DNA from: SKLM01 sp964542755
GTDB lineage: Bacteria > Chloroflexota > Anaerolineae > B4-G1
Reading direction: 5' to 3'
DNA length: 64,000 nucleotides
NCBI GenBank assembly: GCA_964542755.1
Contig: CAZIWL010000005.1
Span: forward strand, 1-64,000
Part shown: positions 43,133 to 52,387 of the stretch, in pieces
Numbering within the stretch: the first letter of the stretch is position 1
Layout: the number at the start of each line of letters is the position of its first letter
The notes under the pieces: model-generated
The model's input: only the letters and a program-made list of their open reading frames with translations
Told to the model about the DNA's origin: nothing
Database searches by the model: none
Translations under genes and position numbers: made by a program

Positions 43133-45106
43133 ATGACACCCACCGACCCGCTTGAGACACATAAGATCGAGGATATCCGGTCATCCTCCGTTGGAGCCGA
43201 TGCGCGGGAGCCCACTGCGCTCGGCTCAAGTGAGGGCTCGAAGGTCGAGCGCCCCGTGGAGCAACCCTCCCGTATCGACGGGCGTCTACCACCGGGATTC
43301 CTCCTCCAGGATCGCTACCGCATCCTGTCGGTGCTGGCGATAGGAGGTATGAGCGCCGTCTACAAAGGGCAGGATCTCCGCTTCTCCAAAGTCAAGCGGG
43401 TCTGTGCCATCAAGGAGATGACCAGCAGCGCCACGGACCCCGATGTCCGCCAGATGATTCTGCGCAACTTCGAGCGAGAGACGAACATCCTGGCCACCCT
43501 CAATCATCCCGGCATCGTTCAGGTCTACGACTGCTTCACCGAGGGCGATCGAAGCTACCTGGTCCTCGAGTACGTGCCAGGGAAGGACCTGGAGGCGATG
43601 CTCGAGCAGACGCGAGGCTTCCTCTCCGAAGAGAAGGTGGTGAGCTGGGCCATTCAGATCTGTGAGGTGCTCAGCTACCTCCACAGCCAGGAGCCCCGCC
43701 CCATCGTCTTCCGGGATATCAAGCCCTCCAATGTGATGCTCGATGACTTTGGACGCGTCAAGCTCATCGACTTTGGCATCGCCAAGATGTTCCAGAGCGG
43801 CAAGAGGGGGACAATGATTGGCACGGAGGGATACTCACCTCCGGAGCAGTACCGGGGGATGGCCGATCCGAGGGTCGACATCTATGCCTTGGGGGCGACG
43901 ATTCATCACTTGGTGAGCAAACGGGACCCCCGTTTGGAGCCGCCCTTTTCTTTCCACCAGCGACCGATCCATGAGACCAATCCAAGTGTCTCTCGAGAGC
44001 TGCTGGAGGTAGTGCACCGGGCGCTTGAGTATGAAGCTAATGATCGCTACGGGTCTGCCGACGAAATGAAGCGGGCATTGACGAGTCTCCGTTCCGCTCG
44101 GGGCGGAATGGGCACGGATGCCTTCGGTGCTCCGGCTGTCGTCAGGGGCGAGATCACGCCCCAGTGGCGCTTCGCCCTTGAGGACGAGATCCGCTCCTCG
44201 CCAGCTGTCCATGGCGGCACGGTCTACGTTGGGGCGTACGACCACAACCTCTATGCCCTAACAGCCGACACGGGCGAGTTCCTGTGGAAATATGCCACCG
44301 ATGGCGGCATCGCTTCCTCACCTTGCGTCTATGAGGGCATGGTCTTCGTCGGCTCCACGGATAAGGTGCTCTACGCCGTGGACGCCAGCGATGGGCGTAT
44401 CCGCTGGACTTGCCCCACTGGGGGCAGGGTCTGGTCGTCCCCCCAGGCTGCCTTCCATCACGTTTTCTTCGGTTCCGATGACCGACACCTCTACGCGGTC
44501 AATGTGGAGTCGGGGCGCGTAGCCTGGCGGTTCGAAGCCGACGGGCAGGTGCGCTCGTCGCCTCATCTGGGCGACGAGGCGATCTATGTCGGCTGTGAGG
44601 CAGGTGTCGTCTACGCAGTGGATACCGGTGGCGAGATTCGCTGGCGCTTTCGGGCTCGCCGGGCCGTGACCTCCTCGCCTGCTGTGACTGACGAGATGGT
44701 CTACATAGGGGCGCAGGACCGATATGTGTACGGTCTTGACGTCCGATCTGGATGGCTGGCCTGGCGCTACCGGACGGATGGCCCGGTGATCTCCTCACCG
44801 GCTGTGGGGAAGGGCATTGTCTTCGTGGGATCAGCGGACAGCCATCTGTACGGGCTGGACGCCGAGACCGGTCGTCTGGTCTGGCGGTATGGCACCGACG
44901 GGCAGGTGACATCCTCACCGGCGTTGTCTGGAGGGCGGGTCTACTTTGGTTCCGTGGACGGTGGCGTCTATTGTGTCGAGGCCGAGACAGGCAATCTACT
45001 ATGGCGGTACCAGACCGACGGCCCGGTGACCTCTTCCCCCGCTGCTACCGAGGAGAGGGTATACGTGGGATCCTGTGACCGGTACTTGTACGCACTGCCT
45101 GGATGA
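43133..45106 (+). CDS. Ser/Thr kinase fused to a PQQ-like beta-propeller
   Basis: A 657-residue protein. The kinase domain (about 60-320) has GGMSAVYKG, Lys in CAIKEM, the catalytic loop VFRDIKPSNVML (Phe replaces His of HRD, Asp kept) and LIDFGIAKM. No transmembrane helix is visible, so it is cytoplasmic. The C-terminal 310 residues contain eight copies of a repeat with an SSP core followed by VYVG-like strands (SSPAVHGGTVYVG, SSPCVYEGMVFVG and so on), consistent with an eight-bladed PQQ-type propeller, probably a protein- or ligand-binding scaffold. It opens an operon with PP2C, J/vWA and FHA genes, which suggests it is the kinase of that circuit. Confidence 0.9.
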   Translation: MTPTDPLETHKIEDIRSSSVGADAREPTALGSSEGSKVERPVEQPSRIDGRLPPGFLLQDRYRILSVLAIGGMSAVYKGQDLRFSKVKRVCAIKEMTSSATDPDVRQMILRNFERETNILATLNHPGIVQVYDCFTEGDRSYLVLEYVPGKDLEAMLEQTRGFLSEEKVVSWAIQICEVLSYLHSQEPRPIVFRDIKPSNVMLDDFGRVKLIDFGIAKMFQSGKRGTMIGTEGYSPPEQYRGMADPRVDIYALGATIHHLVSKRDPRLEPPFSFHQRPIHETNPSVSRELLEVVHRALEYEANDRYGSADEMKRALTSLRSARGGMGTDAFGAPAVVRGEITPQWRFALEDEIRSSPAVHGGTVYVGAYDHNLYALTADTGEFLWKYATDGGIASSPCVYEGMVFVGSTDKVLYAVDASDGRIRWTCPTGGRVWSSPQAAFHHVFFGSDDRHLYAVNVESGRVAWRFEADGQVRSSPHLGDEAIYVGCEAGVVYAVDTGGEIRWRFRARRAVTSSPAVTDEMVYIGAQDRYVYGLDVRSGWLAWRYRTDGPVISSPAVGKGIVFVGSADSHLYGLDAETGRLVWRYGTDGQVTSSPALSGGRVYFGSVDGGVYCVEAETGNLLWRYQTDGPVTSSPAATEERVYVGSCDRYLYALPG

Positions 45107-45128
45107 GGAGGGACCCGAGAGAGGGGGC

Positions 45129-45989
45129 ATGCATTTTCTACGCAGACTGATTGGCCGTGAGAACCCCTCGGCACCGACCGAGATTCAGGATGGGTCGGGG
45201 TCGAGCAGCGAGCGCCCGCGGATGGATGTCGGATGGGTCACCGACGCGGGCAAGGTGCGCGACCACAACGAGGACGCTGCTCTTGTCATCACGGCAGCCC
45301 ACGATGCGCGCCAGGCCCATCCTCCATTCGGCCTCCTAGTGCTTGCGGATGGTATGGGCGGACACCGGGCCGGGGAGGTCGCGAGCTCCCTGGCGGCTCG
45401 GGTTGCGGCTCACCATATCACGCGTCGCTCCTATTTGCCCTCCCTCCTCGGGCCCGAGCAAGATGCCCGGCGTCCGGCTCTGACGGAGGTCCTCATTGAT
45501 GCCGTGCAAGCGGCTAACCAGACTGTGTCTGAGGAGGTGCCCGGCAGCGGCACCACGTTGACCTGTGCTCTCGTCTTGGAGACGCAGGCGTATGTTGCCC
45601 ACGTAGGGGATAGCCGTGCCTACGTCATCACCGAGGACGGGATGAAACAGATCACCCACGACCATTCGATCGTCGATCGACTCGTGGACACGGGGCAGTT
45701 GACGCCCGAAGAGGCGGCTGAGCACCCTCAGAAGAACGTCCTCTATCGGGCCATCGGGCAAGGCGGAGCGCTGGACGTGGATACCCACGTGCACAAGGTT
45801 GGAGCAGGTGACTATCTACTGTTGTGCAGTGACGGGCTGTGGGGGCTGGTCAGCGAGACAACCATGGTCGATCTAATCCGGGAAGCCCCATCTCTTCAAG
45901 AGGCGTGCCGCCAACTTGTTACCGCCGCGAACGACGCTGGAGGGAGCGACAACATCACGGCTATCCTCTGGCGCTCTCCGCTCGGTTAG
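45129..45989 (+). CDS. PP2C-family protein phosphatase
   Basis: A 286-residue phosphatase with all metal-binding motifs of the PP2C fold: GKVRDHNEDAALV near residue 40, LVLADGMGGHRAGEVAS near residue 73, VAHVGDSRAYV near residue 156, LCSDGLWGLVSE near residue 235 and GGSDNITAILW at the end. It would remove phosphates added by the neighbouring kinase. ATG 45129 follows GAGAGGGGG, 22 bases after the kinase stop. Length and motifs are normal. Confidence 0.92.
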   Translation: MHFLRRLIGRENPSAPTEIQDGSGSSSERPRMDVGWVTDAGKVRDHNEDAALVITAAHDARQAHPPFGLLVLADGMGGHRAGEVASSLAARVAAHHITRRSYLPSLLGPEQDARRPALTEVLIDAVQAANQTVSEEVPGSGTTLTCALVLETQAYVAHVGDSRAYVITEDGMKQITHDHSIVDRLVDTGQLTPEEAAEHPQKNVLYRAIGQGGALDVDTHVHKVGAGDYLLLCSDGLWGLVSETTMVDLIREAPSLQEACRQLVTAANDAGGSDNITAILWRSPLG

Positions 45990-46022
45990 GACGTTGCCCA
46001 TCTGATGCCCACCGGGGTCCCT

Positions 46023-47507
46023 ATGGACATTAATGTCACCAAGGACTATTACAGCATCTTGGGTGTATCCCCTTTCTCCACCCAGGAGGAGATCAAACAG
46101 GCCTATCGGCAGCTGGCTCTCCGCTACCATCCTGACAGCCGTGAGGCCGACACGTCCACACGTCTCTTTCATCAAGTACACGAGGCCTACGCCGTGCTGG
46201 CCAATCCTGAGACCCGTCGCTCATACGACCGGCAGCGGGATGAGAAGCGGGCAGATGAGACCGCTCCCCTGATCCTTGATGTCGTGCAGAGCCAGGAGAC
46301 TCTCAGCTCGAGGCATGACGAGCAGATACTCTACGCCCTGCTGGAGGTCCGTCCCGGAACCGTCTCCAGCCGTGAGCGCCTACCTCTTGACCTATCGATG
46401 GTGATCGACAAGAGCACCTCGATGAAGGGGGCTCGCCTTGCCAGCGTGAAGGCTGCAGCCCGGGAGATTCTCGATCAGCTCAATGATGACGACTTCCTGG
46501 CTATCGTTAGCTTCAACGACCGGGCTGACCTTCTGATATCCGACCAGGTTGGGGTGAGCCGTGCCCGCGCCAAGAGAGCCATCAACGGCCTGCGCGCGGA
46601 GGGGGGAACGGAACTGCTAAGAGGACTCCGTATTGGTCTCGATGCTCTAAGCAGCTACCGGGGACACGATGTGGTGCGCCACCTGTTTCTTCTCACGGAT
46701 GGGCGGACATACGGGGATGACGACGCATGTGTCGCGGCGGCAGCCGAAGCCGCCGACAAGGATATCGGCATCACCGCTATGGGCATCGGAGAGGACTGGA
46801 ACGACGATCTCCTGGAGGAGATGGCGGCCCTCAGTGGTGGTACGTCGGCCTACGTGTCGTCGCCCGGGCAAGTGCGTGCCCTGTTGCACGGGATGATCCG
46901 CAAGCTCAGTTCGGTTTTCGCCACGGAGATGATCCTCAGTGTGCGGACGGCCCCGGGGGTATCAGTAGAGAGCATCTTCCAGACTTCACCCTCCCTGGAG
47001 CGTCTCCAGCTCTCCGAGGGTGTGACTCGGTTGGGACCGCTGGAGGTTGAGACGCCCAGGAGGATCCTCATCGAGATTGCCGTCGAGGCCAGGCCGCCGG
47101 GCGACCATCGTCTCCTCCAAGCCGACCTGTTCGGCGATGTGCCGAAGCTAGAGAAGCGGAGCGAGAGGCTCCGGCGCGCCATCTGGTGTCGATTCACCGA
47201 CGAGGGGATTGACCAGGAGGAGCAGCAGGTCCCTGAAGTCATCCTCAGATTGGTGAGCCGGATCACACTCTATCGTATGCAGGAGCAGGCATGGTCGGCT
47301 CTTGAGGAAGGCAACGTCGATCAGGCGACTCGTCGGTTGGAGGTGGTAGCGACCCGCCTCCTTGACATGGGTGAGGAGCGCTTGGCGCAAGCTGCTCTGC
47401 TTGAGGCCAAGCATATCGCCGAAAGGGGAGGCGCCACGGAACGAGGTCGCAAGGAGATCAAGTACGGCACCCGCCGTCTCAGTCTCAGGAGCGAGGCCTA
47501 TGATTGA
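46023..47507 (+). CDS. J-domain/von Willebrand factor A fusion protein
   Basis: A 494-residue protein with an unusual domain order. Residues 6-70 are a J domain with HPD in LALRYHPDSREAD. Residues about 118-290 are a vWA domain with a MIDAS-like site DKSTSM (DxSxS), TELLRGLRIGL and LLTDGRTYGDD. After it come a beta-rich domain and a helical C-terminus, as in inter-alpha-trypsin-type vWA proteins. I prefer ATG 46023, after CACCGGGG, over ATG 46005. The combination suggests metal-dependent binding coupled to DnaK recruitment, inside a kinase/phosphatase/FHA operon. Its stop overlaps the FHA gene start. Confidence 0.8.
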   Translation: MDINVTKDYYSILGVSPFSTQEEIKQAYRQLALRYHPDSREADTSTRLFHQVHEAYAVLANPETRRSYDRQRDEKRADETAPLILDVVQSQETLSSRHDEQILYALLEVRPGTVSSRERLPLDLSMVIDKSTSMKGARLASVKAAAREILDQLNDDDFLAIVSFNDRADLLISDQVGVSRARAKRAINGLRAEGGTELLRGLRIGLDALSSYRGHDVVRHLFLLTDGRTYGDDDACVAAAAEAADKDIGITAMGIGEDWNDDLLEEMAALSGGTSAYVSSPGQVRALLHGMIRKLSSVFATEMILSVRTAPGVSVESIFQTSPSLERLQLSEGVTRLGPLEVETPRRILIEIAVEARPPGDHRLLQADLFGDVPKLEKRSERLRRAIWCRFTDEGIDQEEQQVPEVILRLVSRITLYRMQEQAWSALEEGNVDQATRRLEVVATRLLDMGEERLAQAALLEAKHIAERGGATERGRKEIKYGTRRLSLRSEAYD

Positions 47508-48015
47508 GTGTCCATCCTGCGGAAGGAAGCACCGCCCGGGAAGCCTTTTCTGCAGTGAATGCGGTGGGTATCTGCCGACCGCGGGGCGGCCCGGAACAGA
47601 ACCAATCCCGGGGCGCGAGTTGCCCAACAGGCAGGCTCGAGCCTGGGGGCCCAGCACGAAGAGCGCCGGAGAGTCGGGGAGGACCGGCACGAAGCTGCAG
47701 ATCAGGGTGGTCTCCAACGAGCGCGAGATTCAGTTGCCTCCGGGGGCGGATGTGCATGTGGGCAGGCTGGACGCCGCTCAGGACATCTTCCCCGACGTCG
47801 ATCTAACCCCGGACGGTGGTTTGAAGGGCGGCGTATCGCGATGCCACTGCCGTATCTATGGGGAGGACGGCGACTACTACGTCGAGGACCTGGGAAGCGC
47901 GAACGGGACCTTTCTTAACGGGGAGCGGCTGACCCCCTACCTACCTCACGTGCTCGGGGAGGGCGACCGGCTCCAGCTCGGCCGTGTGGAACTGGTGGTC
48001 ACGGTCCTGGAGTAG
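47500..48015 (+). CDS. Zinc-ribbon and FHA-domain protein
   Basis: A 171-residue protein. Residues 1-25 form a zinc ribbon (CPSCGRKHRPGSLFCSEC), followed by a linker, then an FHA domain (about 80-171) with VSRCHCRIYGEDGDYYVEDL and GSANGTFLNGERL, the phosphothreonine-binding loops. It would read the kinase output. ATG 47500 overlaps the previous stop by eight bases. The Arg and Ser of the pThr pocket are present in the usual places (SRCH, GSANGT). Confidence 0.9.
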   Translation: MIECPSCGRKHRPGSLFCSECGGYLPTAGRPGTEPIPGRELPNRQARAWGPSTKSAGESGRTGTKLQIRVVSNEREIQLPPGADVHVGRLDAAQDIFPDVDLTPDGGLKGGVSRCHCRIYGEDGDYYVEDLGSANGTFLNGERLTPYLPHVLGEGDRLQLGRVELVVTVLE

Positions 48016-48040
48016 GACCTCGTGGACTGGGAGGGAGACC

Positions 48041-48283
48041 ATGGCCTACACCGTATTGGTACATATCTTGAACGAGGAATCCGTCGTGGGGGAGATCGAG
48101 CGCGTTCCGGAGCCTACGGACCAGGTCCTCATCATCCACAACGTCCGTTATCGCGATGGCCGGGATGTCTCCTACGTCCTGCCGGAGACTGACACGGTCA
48201 TCTACCCTTGGCAGCGTATTCACTGTGTCGAGATTCTGCCTAGCGGGGACGAGGAAGAGGTGGTCAGCTTCATCAGGGAGTGA
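48041..48283 (+). CDS. Small conserved-looking protein of the signalling operon
   Basis: An 80-residue protein with no transmembrane segment and no known motif (AYTVLVHILNEESVVGEIER at the N-terminus, VIYPWQRIHCVEILPSG near the end). Its composition and position, between the FHA gene and the response regulator with only 25 and 17 bases on either side, argue that it is real. SD GGGAGG precedes ATG 48041. I do not recognise the family; it looks like a small beta-rich domain. Confidence 0.6.
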   Translation: MAYTVLVHILNEESVVGEIERVPEPTDQVLIIHNVRYRDGRDVSYVLPETDTVIYPWQRIHCVEILPSGDEEEVVSFIRE

Positions 48284-48300
48284 GCGGAGGGAGGGCGTCC

Positions 48301-49041
48301 ATGACCGATGGCCATGAAGGCTTGATCCTGGTCGTTGACGATGAACCGCGTATGACGCGTTTCATTCGCATGAACCTGGAGTTGGAGGGGTATCACGTCA
48401 TTGAGGCTCACGACGGAATTGAGGCGCTCGACAAGGTTCGAACCGAGCTGCCCGATCTGGTTATCCTCGACGTGATGATGCCCGAGTTGGATGGCTTCGA
48501 GACGCTGCGGATGCTGAGGGAGATATCGAGTGTGCCGGTCATCATGCTGACCGTCCGAGACGAGGAAGAGGACAAAGTCCGTGGCCTGGAGTTGGGCGCC
48601 GATGACTACGTCACCAAGCCTTTCAGCGCCCGCGAACTCGCCAGCCGCGTGAAGGCCGTACTCCGTCGGACGCAGGGGCCGGCCAGTCCTCAGGAGTCCA
48701 TCGTGACCGTGGACGATCGGCTCAGCATCGACTTCAACAAGCGCGAGGTCATCGTCGAGGGCGAGAGGATTCACCTCCGTCCCACGGAGTTCCGTCTCCT
48801 CTATCATCTAGTGCAGAACGCCGGCTGGGTCGTGCCCCACGAGACACTCCTCTCCAAAGTTTGGGGCTACGAGTACGGGGAGGACGAGATCCAGAACTTG
48901 CGGCTCTACATCAGCTATCTAAGGAAGAAGATCGAGCCCGACCCTTCGGATCCTCAGTATATCTTCACCGAGATCGGGACCGGATACCGCTTCGTCGACT
49001 TCAAAGAGGAGGCCAGCGAGCGAGGAGCACATTCTGTCTAG
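48301..49041 (+). CDS. OmpR/PhoB-type response regulator
   Basis: A 246-residue two-domain regulator. The receiver has the acidic pair in VVDDEPR, phosphoacceptor Asp in LVILDVMMPELDG and Lys in YVTKPFSARE; the C-terminal winged helix has LRPTEFRLLYHL and LRLYISYLRKKIEPDP. No histidine kinase is adjacent, and the gene closes the kinase/phosphatase operon, so crosstalk with the Ser/Thr kinase is possible but unproven. ATG 48301 follows GGAGGG. Confidence 0.9.
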   Translation: MTDGHEGLILVVDDEPRMTRFIRMNLELEGYHVIEAHDGIEALDKVRTELPDLVILDVMMPELDGFETLRMLREISSVPVIMLTVRDEEEDKVRGLELGADDYVTKPFSARELASRVKAVLRRTQGPASPQESIVTVDDRLSIDFNKREVIVEGERIHLRPTEFRLLYHLVQNAGWVVPHETLLSKVWGYEYGEDEIQNLRLYISYLRKKIEPDPSDPQYIFTEIGTGYRFVDFKEEASERGAHSV

Positions 49042-49638
49042 GTCGCGCCCATGGTTCGGCTGGGGCTCACGGATTTCGGGTTTGCGATGACGTTGATCTG
49101 CACGGGGTGGATGACCGCGACGGTATACCGACGGGAGGCGAGTTGGTCGTAGAGGCGAGCCCATGATGATCGGAAGGCACCGGAGCGACCTGTACGGACT
49201 CACCAAGGGTTTCCCACCTCTCTATGAGTGACGCGACTCCAGAATGGTTTCTGAGAGTGGCCCTCGGAAACCCTACTCCGCCAGCCTTGCTCATCTGGGA
49301 GGAGAGCCTGGTTGTGGCAGCTGGCAATTTCGATGCCAACGAAGGTCGTCAGTGCCTTCCAAAGGGCTGGTCACGCCCGATGACGCTCCTGCTCTCTTCC
49401 GCCTTCCGGGTTCCCCTACAATCCTGCAAGTGATACGTAGCTCATCCAAAAACTTCCTCGCTCGCAGTCGCCCGCGGTAGACGAGGTACCAGTCCCTTGC
49501 TTGCGTCTCGCCCCCAGAGAGCACCGCCCAGCACCTCCACTCTCAGAAGCCAAGGTTCCCGCCGCGGCAGGAGAGGCTCGCCACGAGCATGGAAGGAGTC
49601 TTCTCGGTATGGGTGCAAGCAGCTGGTAGGACAATGAG
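49042..49638. other. Intergenic stretch without recognisable gene
   Basis: About 600 bases. Short frames on both strands lack ribosome sites and family features. No hairpin with T run, repeat copy or tRNA is seen. Confidence 0.6.
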
Positions 49639-50088
49639 GTGCGTGTCAGTCTGCACGCTGTCAGCAGCGAAAACTGGCGTGATGTGGCCGCTCTTCAGGT
49701 CACAGAAGTGCAGCGGGCCTTCGTCGCTGAGCCCAGCTACTACCTGGCGCGCTGCTGTTATGGGAAGGATTAGCACCTGCTGGCAATCTACACCGACGCG
49801 CGTGTCATCGGCTTCATGATATGGGCTCTCGATCCGGCGGACGGCAGTTGCTGGCTGGGCGGGGTACTGATCGACCAGGCATGTCAGGGACAGGGCTACA
49901 GCAGAGAAGCAGTTCGAGCCGCGATCAGGATGCGATCGGAAGCAGAGGGATACCAGGACTTTGCGCTATCGTACAGTCCGTCTAACACAAGGGCGAAACA
50001 TCTCTACGAGACGCTGGGCTTTGTCGAGACCGATGATTGGGAAGGCAATGAGATCGTGGCGCGTCTGTCGGTTGAGGGGTTGATCTGA
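49639..50088 (+). pseudogene. GNAT acetyltransferase broken by an amber codon
   Basis: A GNAT-like frame from about GTG 49639: VSLHAVSSENWRDVAALQV, then AEPSYYLARCCYGKD, TAG at 49771-49773, and HLLAIYTDARVIGFMIWALD leading to the acetyl-CoA motif (DQACQGQGYSREAVRAAI) and the C-terminal YSPSNTRAKHLYETLGFVE. Without the stop it would be a normal protein of about 149 residues, similar to spermidine-type acetyltransferases. The stop most simply replaces a Trp codon. The downstream part 49816-50088 could be translated alone but lacks the N-terminal strands. Confidence 0.75.
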
Positions 50089-50676
50089 TGCGGCGCACAA
50101 CGGACATCTCGGTCACTCCGTCTGTGCTTGTGGACGACAGACCGATCAGAAAGCCAGAGGAGACCAACGGGAGGACAGCCATAGCACCGAGTGTGACGAT
50201 CGGACAATGGGCATCCTCCATCATCTGAGATTCGGACATACCTGTACGCCAAGTCGTATGGCTGTTCCACCGACGGCTTTCTTGTTTTCACGATGACGTC
50301 GTGCCGCGCGTAGCGGACACCCAAGAAGGATACACGCGCCCTCGATTCCGGATAGGGTTTCTTATGTCGTCATCCCCGCGGGCGCGGCGGGGTGATCCCC
50401 ACCCTCGCTGCCTCGTCACCGCTTCCTGGCCCTCCAGGTACTCTGACTGCTCTTCATCGTGCTCCGCAGGCTTTCCACTCAGTCTGTCCGCGAGTGGTCT
50501 CGCGCCGAGTGAAAGCCACGGCCGACAGGTTCCTTGCAGCGCCTTTCTTCTTATGCCTTTCCTATGGCCCTCTAATGCAAATCTAATGGACTTGTGTCAT
50601 CATACAGTCGAGTCGGAATGGCTTGATCAAGATTTCTGGCTTGGTTGGCTTGGAATAGGTAACAGGAGGTGCAGAT
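50089..50676. other. Intergenic stretch before the hsp20 pair
   Basis: Nearly 590 bases without a supported gene. The last 60 bases contain CTTGATCAAG and repeated CTTGG motifs before the SD ACAGGAGG; a heat-shock-type control site could lie there, but I cannot match a known operator. Confidence 0.5.
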
Positions 50677-51126
50677 ATGTCACAGTTAACACGTTGGGAG
50701 CCCTTCCGTGACCTAGTGAGTCTACGGGAGGCGATGGATCGGCTCTTCGAGGAGAGCGTTGTGCGACCTCGATCTGGGGAGCTTTCCCCGCGGATGGTCG
50801 GGACGTTGGCAATCGACATGTGGGAGACCGATGACGACATCGTGGTCAAGACAGCGGTTCCGGGGGTCAATCCCGAGGATATCGATATCACCGTGACCGG
50901 CGACACATTGACCATCAAGGGCGAGACCAAGACCGAGGAAGAGACTGAGGAAGGTAACTACGTGTGTCGGGAGATGCGGTACGGCTCCTTCTCACGCTCC
51001 ATCACGGTGCCAATGCCTGTGGAATCCGAGAAGGCGGAAGCGGAGTTTGAGGATGGGATGCTGACTCTCAAGCTGCCGAAGGCTGAGGAAGTGAAACCGA
51101 AGTCGATCAAGGTCAAGTCCAAGTAG
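50677..51126 (+). CDS. Hsp20 small heat-shock protein 1
   Basis: A 149-residue alpha-crystallin-domain protein. It starts MSQLTRWEPFRDLVSLREAM, has the crystallin core VKTAVPGVNPEDIDITVTGD and ends with the LTLKLPKAEEVKPKSIKV segment. It would hold unfolding proteins as an oligomer. A second hsp20 follows 41 bases later, so they are probably cotranscribed. The SD is AGGAGG. Confidence 0.93.
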   Translation: MSQLTRWEPFRDLVSLREAMDRLFEESVVRPRSGELSPRMVGTLAIDMWETDDDIVVKTAVPGVNPEDIDITVTGDTLTIKGETKTEEETEEGNYVCREMRYGSFSRSITVPMPVESEKAEAEFEDGMLTLKLPKAEEVKPKSIKVKSK

Positions 51127-51167
51127 TTGACCATTGAAAATCATACGTGTTACTCGGAGGTGACAGC

Positions 51168-51611
51168 ATGACTATCATTCGCGGAAACCCTTGGCGTGAG
51201 GCACGAACCCTACGCGAGGCGATGGACCAGTTGTTTGAGGATAGCTTTGTGCGTCCCAGCGAGGGGCAAATGGAGCGCACGGAACGCCGTTTGCGGTTGC
51301 CGCTGGACGTATACACCACACCGGAGGAGATCGTCATCATCGCGTCCCTCCCCGGGCTTACGCCGGATGAGGTCGATGTGACGATCGATGATGATCGTCT
51401 GATGATCCGCGGGGAGTTGCGCCCCCCCCTGCAGAATGTAGATTACCTGTTTCAGGAGCGCGCGTATGGGGCTTTCTCACGGACCCTCACGCTCAACGTA
51501 CCAGTGGAGTCCGACGAGGCCGAGGCTGTCTTCGAGAATGGTGTGCTGACACTCACGCTGCCGAAGGCCGAGGAGAGCAAGCCTAGGACGATCGAGGTCA
51601 AGCGCAAGTAG
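51168..51611 (+). CDS. Hsp20 small heat-shock protein 2
   Basis: A 147-residue paralogue (TLREAMDQLFEDSFVRPSEG, IIASLPGLTPDEVDVTIDDD, LTLTLPKAEESKPRTIEVKR). ATG 51168 follows GGAGGTGA. The N-terminal arm is similar to that of the first copy, so the pair arose by tandem duplication and may form mixed oligomers. A strong terminator follows at 51638. Confidence 0.93.
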   Translation: MTIIRGNPWREARTLREAMDQLFEDSFVRPSEGQMERTERRLRLPLDVYTTPEEIVIIASLPGLTPDEVDVTIDDDRLMIRGELRPPLQNVDYLFQERAYGAFSRTLTLNVPVESDEAEAVFENGVLTLTLPKAEESKPRTIEVKRK

Positions 51612-51637
51612 CGCAGCAGAATCTAGGACTGCATGGT

Positions 51638-51672
51638 GCAAAGAGGCGGGGTATTTGACCCCGCCTCTTTGC
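51638..51672 (+). terminator. Terminator after the hsp20 pair
   Basis: GCAAAGAGGCGGGGT (51638-51652) pairs with ACCCCGCCTCTTTGC (51658-51672). The right arm itself supplies TTT. Confidence 0.75.
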
Positions 51673-51788
51673 ATATCGCTCGGGTCTTCTGAATGGGTGG
51701 ATCGGCAACGCTTCCCCAGCCCTATCCCAAGTACTGCGTGGGGAAAAGGCTCGCAGCTTTCCCGCATCGTAGCCGCCGGATGACCTGG

Positions 51789-52250
51789 CTAGGACGAATC
51801 TGACTCCGTCCGCCTACCCAGGTGGGGCGTCAAGGGCCCGAGGACCTGTAGGGTCACGAAGGTTAGGGCGGTCCCCACCAGCGATATGCGCCACAGCCCG
51901 AGGCCGCAAGCCACACCAATCGCGGATGTGGCCCAAATTGCGGCTGCCGTGGTTAAGCCAAGCACCGATCCGCGGGTGACGAAGATTGTCCCTGCTCCAA
52001 GGAACCCGATACCCTGAGCGACGCTGGAGATAAGGCGCACAGGGTCAACCCGCGTCGGTCCGATCTCCGTCAGTGCTTGGGCTTCCTCAATGACCTCCAG
52101 CGTGACGAGGACAAATAGCGCGGCGCCCAGGCAGACCAGGATGAAGGTGCGCAGGCCAGCTGGCTTTTCCTCGTACTCCCGCTCCCAGCCGATGACGCCG
52201 CCCAGGACAAAGGCAAGGGCGAGACGTCCGACGATCATCCAGAAACTCAT
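51789..52250 (-). CDS. MgtC/SapB-family membrane protein
   Basis: A 153-residue MgtC-type protein with four hydrophobic segments. The conserved N-terminal part has GGVIGWEREYEEKPAGLRTF and the later GIGFLGAGTIFVTRGSVLGLTTAA, both family hallmarks. It lacks the soluble C-terminal domain of Salmonella MgtC, as most homologues do. The role in Mg2+ limitation or F-ATPase control is known only for a few members. It is convergent with hsp20. Confidence 0.9.
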   Translation of the reverse strand: MSFWMIVGRLALAFVLGGVIGWEREYEEKPAGLRTFILVCLGAALFVLVTLEVIEEAQALTEIGPTRVDPVRLISSVAQGIGFLGAGTIFVTRGSVLGLTTAAAIWATSAIGVACGLGLWRISLVGTALTFVTLQVLGPLTPHLGRRTESDSS

Positions 52251-52387
52251 AGTCCTTTCCCCCTTCCGTTGGCCTGCCTGCAGGCGACATCAAAAAACCA
52301 GAAGAGCGCTGAGTCACCGGAGGATCCCTCCGAACTCAACGCACTTCGCTGGAGATGGCTAGACGCAGGACGCGTATCGGGTCTTCT

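Noticed and set aside
43133..45106. Kinase judged inactive because His of HRD is Phe
   Set aside because: The catalytic Asp, Lys and DFG are kept, and I recall the FRD form in related bacterial kinases, so I do not call it dead.
49771..49773. Amber codon as pyrrolysine
   Set aside because: GNAT proteins do not use pyrrolysine, and the MttB homologues in this window have no in-frame amber codon, so there is no sign of a Pyl system.
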